From positions 682,001-746,000 of the forward strand of contig NOKP01000003.1 of the NCBI GenBank assembly GCA_002682825.1: a stretch of 64,000 bases of DNA. Reading direction: 5' to 3'. How positions within the stretch are numbered: the stretch's first letter is position 1; every line of letters starts with the position of its first letter. Shown piece after piece: positions 58,649 to 64,000 of the stretch. This stretch comes from Neonectria sp. B-13 (lineage: Eukaryota; Ascomycota; Sordariomycetes; Hypocreales; Nectriaceae). A program made the position numbers and the translations under genes. The notes under the pieces are model-generated. The model worked only from the letters and a program-made list of their open reading frames with translations. It searched no databases and was not told the origin of the DNA.

Positions 58649-61600
58649 TCATCCTGATGTATCTGTATCTTCATCCGTATCTTCATCCGTATCTTCATCT
58701 ATAGGATCATCCTCGTCAAAAATGGTGATGTACCAGTCAGTCCTGATGTGGAGGTTGGCAATCTGGAGTTCTAACGAACTAACAATTTCCATCACCTGTT
58801 TCGCCTTCTCACCCGTTCGTGGTCCCCAGTTCGCCTTCACTGTCTTTATTACCCCTCGAAGAAACGCTTGGGCCTTGGTCGTCACTACGCCGTAATAGTC
58901 TTGTATCCACTCCAAAAAGAACTGGCCTATCGTGACCCGGATGTCGCGGTGTTCTCTATCGAAGAGATTCTCGGCGTATACCAACTGCAGCAGAATGTCG
59001 TTTATGACACTTGACAATTTATTGTAGACGTTGGGGCCGGGGCTACCGGCAGAGTTCATGTAGCTGAATGTGGCGACACTTGCCCGCAAGATCCCCAAGA
59101 CGTAATCAATATTCTCTTGAACCCTTATCTCCCACTTGACTTTCGTAATAGGGTCATGGAGCTGCATAAGCTGTGAAGAGAAAGAGAAAGAAATCAGCGT
59201 GAGTCTGCTATTTCCCTTCCCCCAGAACGTCTCGATCATGTACATACCTGGCCTTTAACCCAGTTTATGTCTGCAACGGTGACGACAAAGTTGATGTCAT
59301 TGGTCTGGCTGCCCAAGCACTCCATGAGACGGCTGAACAGGTTGCCGTTGTCGTAGTCTGGGTTACCAGGGATCTCCGGCCAGTCGAAGTGGTTAGCACC
59401 TATTATTAGAATTCTTTCGAAGAATTCTATGGGCACTGGGCCAAATCGAGACCGAGCACCACTCCGCAGACTGTCGAATCTGAGTTAGCGAGACATCACA
59501 TAAGCACAAGGTTGTCATCTTACCGTCCCATGCCTACGTCTTCGAGAAACAGGTACATCATATTCTTGTCCACGGGATGCTCGGCTGATCCAACTTGTTA
59601 GTGACAGTGCATCGACAGCATGGGGGTGGCGTACTCTGGAAGCCTTTTCTGCCAGCGGTCCATACTCCCCCGCCAGGTTTGAGCCTCCAGTCGGAGCAAT
59701 CGTCGGGCGTCTCAAATTCGGCCGTGTTCTGGAGGCTCGGAAGGCTTTCATCCAACCCCACAACGGGGTCGTGCTGAGCAAAGAGCGTCAGTCGTTGATC
59801 CGATCAAAATACGTGGGCTATACTCACCGCAGGGCCTTCATACTCGAACATTATCTCATCGCCGCCGGGGCTACCTATTGTTGCCCTCAATTCCTGCGGC
59901 TTTGATATCTGGCGGGCATGTAGCCAGCGATGGTGGTGTGCGTACAGGTGCGTGGATCGACTGGGCAGCAGGGCACGGCGACTTCTGGTCACCTCGTCCT
60001 CCCCGTCCCCGCAGACGCCGTCCTCGTCACATACAACGTAGGTGCAGTTGATCCACTTGGCCTTGCCGCCGCCGTTTGTGCCTTGGATAGCAGCGACCCG
60101 GGCGTTGTACGAGTGAGGGCTGCAGAGGATGCGCCGGGCTGTCCCCTCGGGCCCGTCTGTTTCCCACTGGAGAGTTATGCCTAGGAAAGATTTGATATGG
60201 CTCATCGTCAGGTAGGGGTAATTTTCCTCGATGTAACTGTCCCATATTCTGCCCATCTCCTCAAGCATATTCTCGCTGCCTACCCTAGATAGGATATAGG
60301 TGAGCAGAAGCTGTGCTGTGATGTCTTGGATCTTGACGTCATCTCTTGAAGCGAGCTCCATAGGCAACGAGGCATTGGCCACCACGTCGTCGAGTAGTAG
60401 ATGGGAACGTCGGGGGAGACTGGATGCTGGGTTGGGACAGGTGGGATCGTCGATCCACTCCTTCATGGCGCTCCTGTAGGCATCCAGCTTGGGGTTCTCG
60501 ACCTCGAACTCGTCGTTGAACCGGGTCTTGCAGCAGCGCGCCATGCCGCCGTTGCGGCAGACGGCGGCCTCGGTGTCGATGGCCACGCGGACGCGATCGG
60601 ACGGGCAGCCGCTGCGGCAGAAGCTATTGGGCTCACTTTCGGGGGCCGGGCCGACGTCTTTGAACCACTGGCAGTCGGTGAAGCGCAGGTTGGCGTTGTG
60701 GACGTCGCAGCAGAACTTGCGGAGCTGCGTGCCGGGGATGTTGAGGCCGAGCGCGTTCTTCTTGTCATCACAATGGCCGCCGCCCGACCCCGTGGCCGAC
60801 CCGGCCCACATGTAGTTCTTGCTGCTGTCTCCGGCCGGGTTCGGGCACCTCTCCTGGCTGTCACAGTCCGGATACGCTCCCCACTCGCAGGTGCCGTACA
60901 CCTTCATGCTCTTGACGTCGGTGGTGCAGCAGGCCGACTGGTAGTTCTGCTTCTTGTGGCAGTACATCTGGTTGGACCCAATCTCCACCATGTCGCTGGG
61001 ACACGAGCCCTTGCCGCACTTGCCCTTGCTGAAGCCGTACCATCCGCACGTCGGCAGCTTCGCCTTCCCCGGGCAACAGAAGCTGTGGTGGCCGTCTTCG
61101 CCGCAGCCCGTCTCGTCCCACATCTTCTCGTCCTTCTTGGTGCGGGCCCCCCCGTCCGAGCGAGCAACGTTGACCCAGCCCTTGGGACAGTCCTCCTTGC
61201 AGTTGGTCCAGCGGCATTGCTCGTTGGGGATCTTGTTGATCCCCGACGCCTTTTCATCGTCGCCGATGGAGCCGCTGGTGACTTTGCGGCCGACCGCCTT
61301 GGCCAGAGCCTTGTTGTACTTGGCGTCCTTGGTGTCGTGGCTGATGGCCCACACCATGACGCCCCCGAGACATCGCGACTGCGCAAACTCCGTCTTCAGC
61401 TGGAGCGTCTCCTCGTCGTCAAACGAGACCCATTGGTCGCCCCACTTGGCGATCTTGACGGCCTCCTCCTTGTGCAATTCAGGCTTGACCTTATGCTCCT
61501 TGATCAGAGCGTCAATTTCCGAGTTCAGCAAGATGCCCTCTTCTCGGCTACACTTGCCCGCAACGCCCGGGCCCGTGAACAGGCACCCGGGCTTCATGCA

Positions 61601-62928
61601 TGATGAGGATGCAGCCGTGAACGCCCGCCCGTAGAAGCCTAGGCCCATCACGACCTTGTCGTACTCAATGTCATTGCGCCATAGCAGATCGAGAGCGAGA
61701 TCAATCTCGGTGAGGTTGGTGTGGGCGTTGAGGTAGGGGGCTGTCCACTCTACTTCTTGGTCCCAGGCACCGTGCAAGTCGTAGGACCTGTCAAGCCGCG
61801 TCGTTAGCATTTCTTTCAGTCTAAGCATAAAATTGTAGTGCACCACTCACATAATGTTGAAGAAGTCGACTGATTTTGCCTAGACCGAATTGTCAGCATG
61901 CCCCTATATGTACTTTGTCAATAACTCAGGAGTAGTCGACTCACTAGTTTCTTGATATCAAAATGTTTAAGGTACCAGTAAGACGCAGGGATGGTAATGG
62001 TAAGTCCCTTATTGCCTGCATTCATCATCTTCTTCAGTGAGGCCATGAACTTGGGGAAATTGGCAAAGTCGGCATCCCGCCCAGACCGATCCTTGGCTTG
62101 GGGGTATTCCCAGTCCAGGTCAAGCCCATCAAAACCATAAGTGCTCATAAAGGACATTAGAGAGTTCATAAACTTCTTTTGGAGCGTCAAAGAACCCGCA
62201 AGGTCGGAGAAGGTGGTGGCCGTTGCGCCCGGGTCATTGAAGGTCCACCCGCCGATGGCGAGGTAAACCTTTAGGTCCGGGTCCTTCTTCTTCAGTGCCA
62301 TAAGCCGCTTGTATGTTTTGATGTCGGCATCTTCAACCGTATGAACCAAAAGTGTGAGGGGATTGATGGTGGCAAAAGCAAAGTTGATATGGGTATACAG
62401 TCCGATCGGGATTTGTTCAGGCCAGAAGGCTTCACAGGGACGATTCCGCGCCCATCCCTCAAAGTAGCCAACGACACGGTTGATACCGCTGTCCTTATCA
62501 CAGCTCGGGCGCTTGACCTTCTTTGAGCCGCAGAAGTCCTTGGTCGTCTACTGCATATTAGCCCCTTCTTCGTCCAGCAAGGCAATTCGGCGGGTTTGCT
62601 TACGCCACAGTATCCGTGCTTGGAGCAACAGACATTCAAAGGGCATTTGTCTCCTTCAGCCCATTTTGCACCAAAGCCGGGGTTGCACTCTGACTTTCTG
62701 CCGCAGTCGGAGAGACAGTTTGTTCCACAGTCTAAGTAGGGTCAGCTCTGGTCTTATTGTCTCATTAATAGCAAGCTCACAGTCAGGGCCAAAGCCACAG
62801 TTGCCAGACTTATTACAACATCCATTCTTACAGCGCCTAGTCGCACTGCAGGTTGTTTCGTCCTCATCGGCGGCTGCTACGCAAAGGCATAGCAGCAGCA
62901 GGCAAAGGAGCCAAATGCGCAAATGCAT
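58649..62928 (-). CDS. Subgroup-C GH18 chitinase with two hevein-type modules
   Basis: Nine minus-strand exons join in phase and give 1270 residues: 62928–62781, 62731–62604, 62547–61945, 61879–61851, 61787–59828, 59773–59635, 59584–59524, 59470–59248 and 59170–58649. A signal peptide (1–20) is followed by two CBM18-like Cys clusters (CKNGCCNKSGNCGFGPDYCG and CPLNVCCSKHGYCGTTKDFC). The GH18 barrel carries YLAIGGWTFND and the catalytic FDGLDLDWEYP (Glu239), then VMGLGFYGRAF and VMVWAISHD. A long Cys-rich region and a C-terminal half without known enzyme motif follow, ending in a (EDTD)n tail. This is the killer-toxin-like chitinase class, usually linked to attack on other fungi or wall remodelling. 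Exons 6–7 are the least certain. Confidence 0.88.
58669..58704 (-). repeat. 12-bp coding repeat in the chitinase tail
   Basis: CTTCATCCGTAT occurs twice in tandem and once with changes (plus-strand reading). On the minus strand it codes the acidic EDTD repeats at the chitinase C-terminus. Confidence 0.75.
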
Positions 62929-63010
62929 ATTGGCGGCAGTACGAAGCGTACGCCCTCTGTGGGAAGAAAGGACGAATGGCCGGGTGGAATACCAGTTCAG
63001 AGGAAATGGA

Positions 63011-63655
63011 TTAAGGAATCAGAGACACAAGGATCATATAATGAGAACTGGCAGGTTCGAAAGGAACGATGAGCTCGCTTGAACAAATGAGTGCAGTTTG
63101 ACTGGCGCCTTGAAAGCAGTTAAAGCGCCTCAGAGGTGAATCTTTCACCACTGGGAAAACATCGTTGTACTCTTGGACAAGACAGATATCGTTGGTTGTG
63201 TTTCGTGCAGCTCGGTTGAATCGACTCCACTCGTCTCTCCATTCGGGCCCCCGGAGAAGCCGGGCCAACATCTGATCGGCTCGCTCGGCCCTCGACGTGT
63301 AAATGACAGCTGAAAGCAAACTCTCCCCTTGGTCTCCGTGTACAATTCTGGGTCCAGTACTACTGGGCAAAAGAATGGCCCAATGCTCACAGGGACCAAC
63401 TAGTGTGATGCCCTTTCGATCGTGGTTATCAACCCCTGCTAGCCTCGCAGAGTCGCCAGGCTTAAAAACTACCAACCAACACAGCATTACATCAGGGCCC
63501 ATGGGTTGGGGCAAAAACATACTGAGCCCTTGCAATTTCTTTTCAGCCGACTTGGCACCTACCGTGTGCATGCAAGATGCCTCGTATTCTTCACCGTCTG
63601 ATTTCCGGCATAGCAAGGGGTCTCGACCGTCCTGACCATAGTGGCACTCATATGA
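63011..63655 (-). CDS. Orphan reading frame upstream of the chitinase
   Basis: An open frame of about 200 codons on the chitinase strand, ending 82 bp before the chitinase ATG. Protein-like blocks include GITLVGPCEHWAILLPSSTG, AERADQMLARLLRGPEWRDE and NDICLVQEYNDVF. I do not recognise the family. No ATG opens the full frame: the first in-frame ATG is at 63571 (MHTVGAKSAEKK). A GTATGT…TTTTTAAG segment about 60 nt long inside the frame could be an intron. It may be a complete small gene with an unseen first exon, or a remnant. The HWAIL block recalls papain-like hydrolase folds, but this is weak. Confidence 0.45.
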   Translation of the reverse strand, partial: SYECHYGQDGRDPLLCRKSDGEEYEASCMHTVGAKSAEKKLQGLSMFLPQPMGPDVMLCWLVVFKPGDSARLAGVDNHDRKGITLVGPCEHWAILLPSSTGPRIVHGDQGESLLSAVIYTSRAERADQMLARLLRGPEWRDEWSRFNRAARNTTNDICLVQEYNDVFPVVKDSPLRRFNCFQGASQTALICSSELIVPFEPASSHYMILVSLIP

Positions 63656-63692
63656 GCGAGAAGAATATATGTGTCATAGGCCCAAGTCGAGC

Positions 63693-63780
63693 AACTTTAT
63701 GTAGAGCATCAGGGATTCCGAAGCTATCGGCACGGAGGGAGTGCCGATGCCACGGACTCCTTGATGCTCTACATAAAATT
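63693..63780. repeat. Near-perfect 82-nt hairpin (fold-back element)
   Basis: Outer arms 63696–63720 and 63753–63777 are 25 nt each and pair with two mismatches. Inner arms ATCGGCAC (63726–63733) and GTGCCGAT (63741–63748) pair perfectly around a 7-nt loop. The symmetry extends a few bases further with one more mismatch. No reading frame crosses it. Confidence 0.85.
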
Positions 63781-63935
63781 AAGTTCAGCGTTGGACCAGG
63801 CCATATGGAATTCGTCCGAGGGTCTATGAATACTCAGCCGCAGGTTAATTCGGGGTCTATCTTGATCGCCACTTCTGAAAACCAGCAATTTTCAAACTTC
63901 ATCTATTCAGCTAACAAGTGGTCACCAAGCACACT

Positions 63936-64000
63936 ATGGCTATTCTCAAACACCTTGTTGCCTTTGGCCTTTTTCTTGGCGCAGGTGCCTTTCGCATCTT
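63936..64000 (+). CDS. Start of a secreted protein gene, cut by the window edge
   Basis: The ATG at 63936 opens MAILKHLVAFGLFLGAGAFR, a typical signal peptide, and runs to the end of the window. It is divergent from the chitinase and its upstream frame. Subgroup-C chitinase genes in other fungi often neighbour LysM-protein genes, so a LysM protein is possible, but nothing beyond the signal peptide is visible. Confidence 0.5.
   Translation, partial: MAILKHLVAFGLFLGAGAFRI

Noticed and set aside
60401..61603. 400-codon plus-strand open frame inside the chitinase
   Set aside because: It is exactly antisense to the GC-rich Cys-rich exon, has Ala/Val/Leu/Arg-biased composition and no motif. The minus strand is clearly the coding one.
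1..64000. CRISPR arrays, insertion sequences, rRNA genes
   Set aside because: None seen. The sequence is fungal nuclear DNA, and the short repeats found do not have array structure.

Overview
The window is nuclear DNA of a filamentous ascomycete. Coding regions are split by 45–100 nt introns with GTRNGT donors, CTAAC/CTAAT branch points and YAG acceptors. The gene families (PTH11-like rhodopsin proteins, HET domains, Zn2Cys6 regulators, LaeA-like methyltransferases, a subgroup-C chitinase) are typical of Pezizomycotina. A Sordariomycete, perhaps Hypocreales, is my guess from gene style only. Density is low and relics are common, which suggests an accessory or subtelomere-like region.

Layout. 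0–12 kb: remnants of a PhyH-type dioxygenase, a Zn2Cys6 regulator and a HET protein, mixed with an intact C2H2/AT-hook protein, a coiled-coil protein with a kinase-like N-terminus, and a dehydroshikimate-dehydratase-like TIM-barrel enzyme. 12–18.5 kb: a five-exon rhodopsin-domain membrane protein, a RING-like gene of unclear structure, a secreted-type orphan with a GC-AG intron, and a decayed epoxide hydrolase. 18.9–25.4 kb: a compact sugar-use cluster of MFS sugar porter, divergent Zn2Cys6 regulator and GH51 arabinofuranosidase. The porter/regulator intergenic region and the GH51 promoter share an identical 16-bp element, which argues for one regulon.

25.9–27.4 kb: a nine-exon LaeA-like methyltransferase with a 7-nt microexon and a probable GC-AG intron. 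29.6–30.4 kb: a Gln/Gly-rich protein whose two introns are both stop-free multiples of three. 33–34.7 kb: a DHA1 drug:H+ antiporter. 34.7–39.1 kb: no intact gene, only scraps. 39.1–40.4 kb: a secreted pepsin-like protease with several PacC-type GCCAAG hexamers upstream. 41.8–44.6 kb: a nine-exon OPT oligopeptide transporter. Protease and peptide transporter together would suit extracellular protein use.

48.1–49.6 kb: a further MFS protein. 50.1–53.9 kb: a divergent pair, an ethanolamine kinase and a class III PLP enzyme, which could handle successive steps of phosphoethanolamine metabolism. 55.4–58.6 kb: an LRR protein, an orphan-family protein and a decayed paralogue of it. 58.6–62.9 kb: a 1270-residue subgroup-C GH18 chitinase with two hevein-type modules. 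An orphan reading frame lies just upstream of it, then an 82-nt near-perfect hairpin, and at the window edge the signal peptide of another secreted protein.
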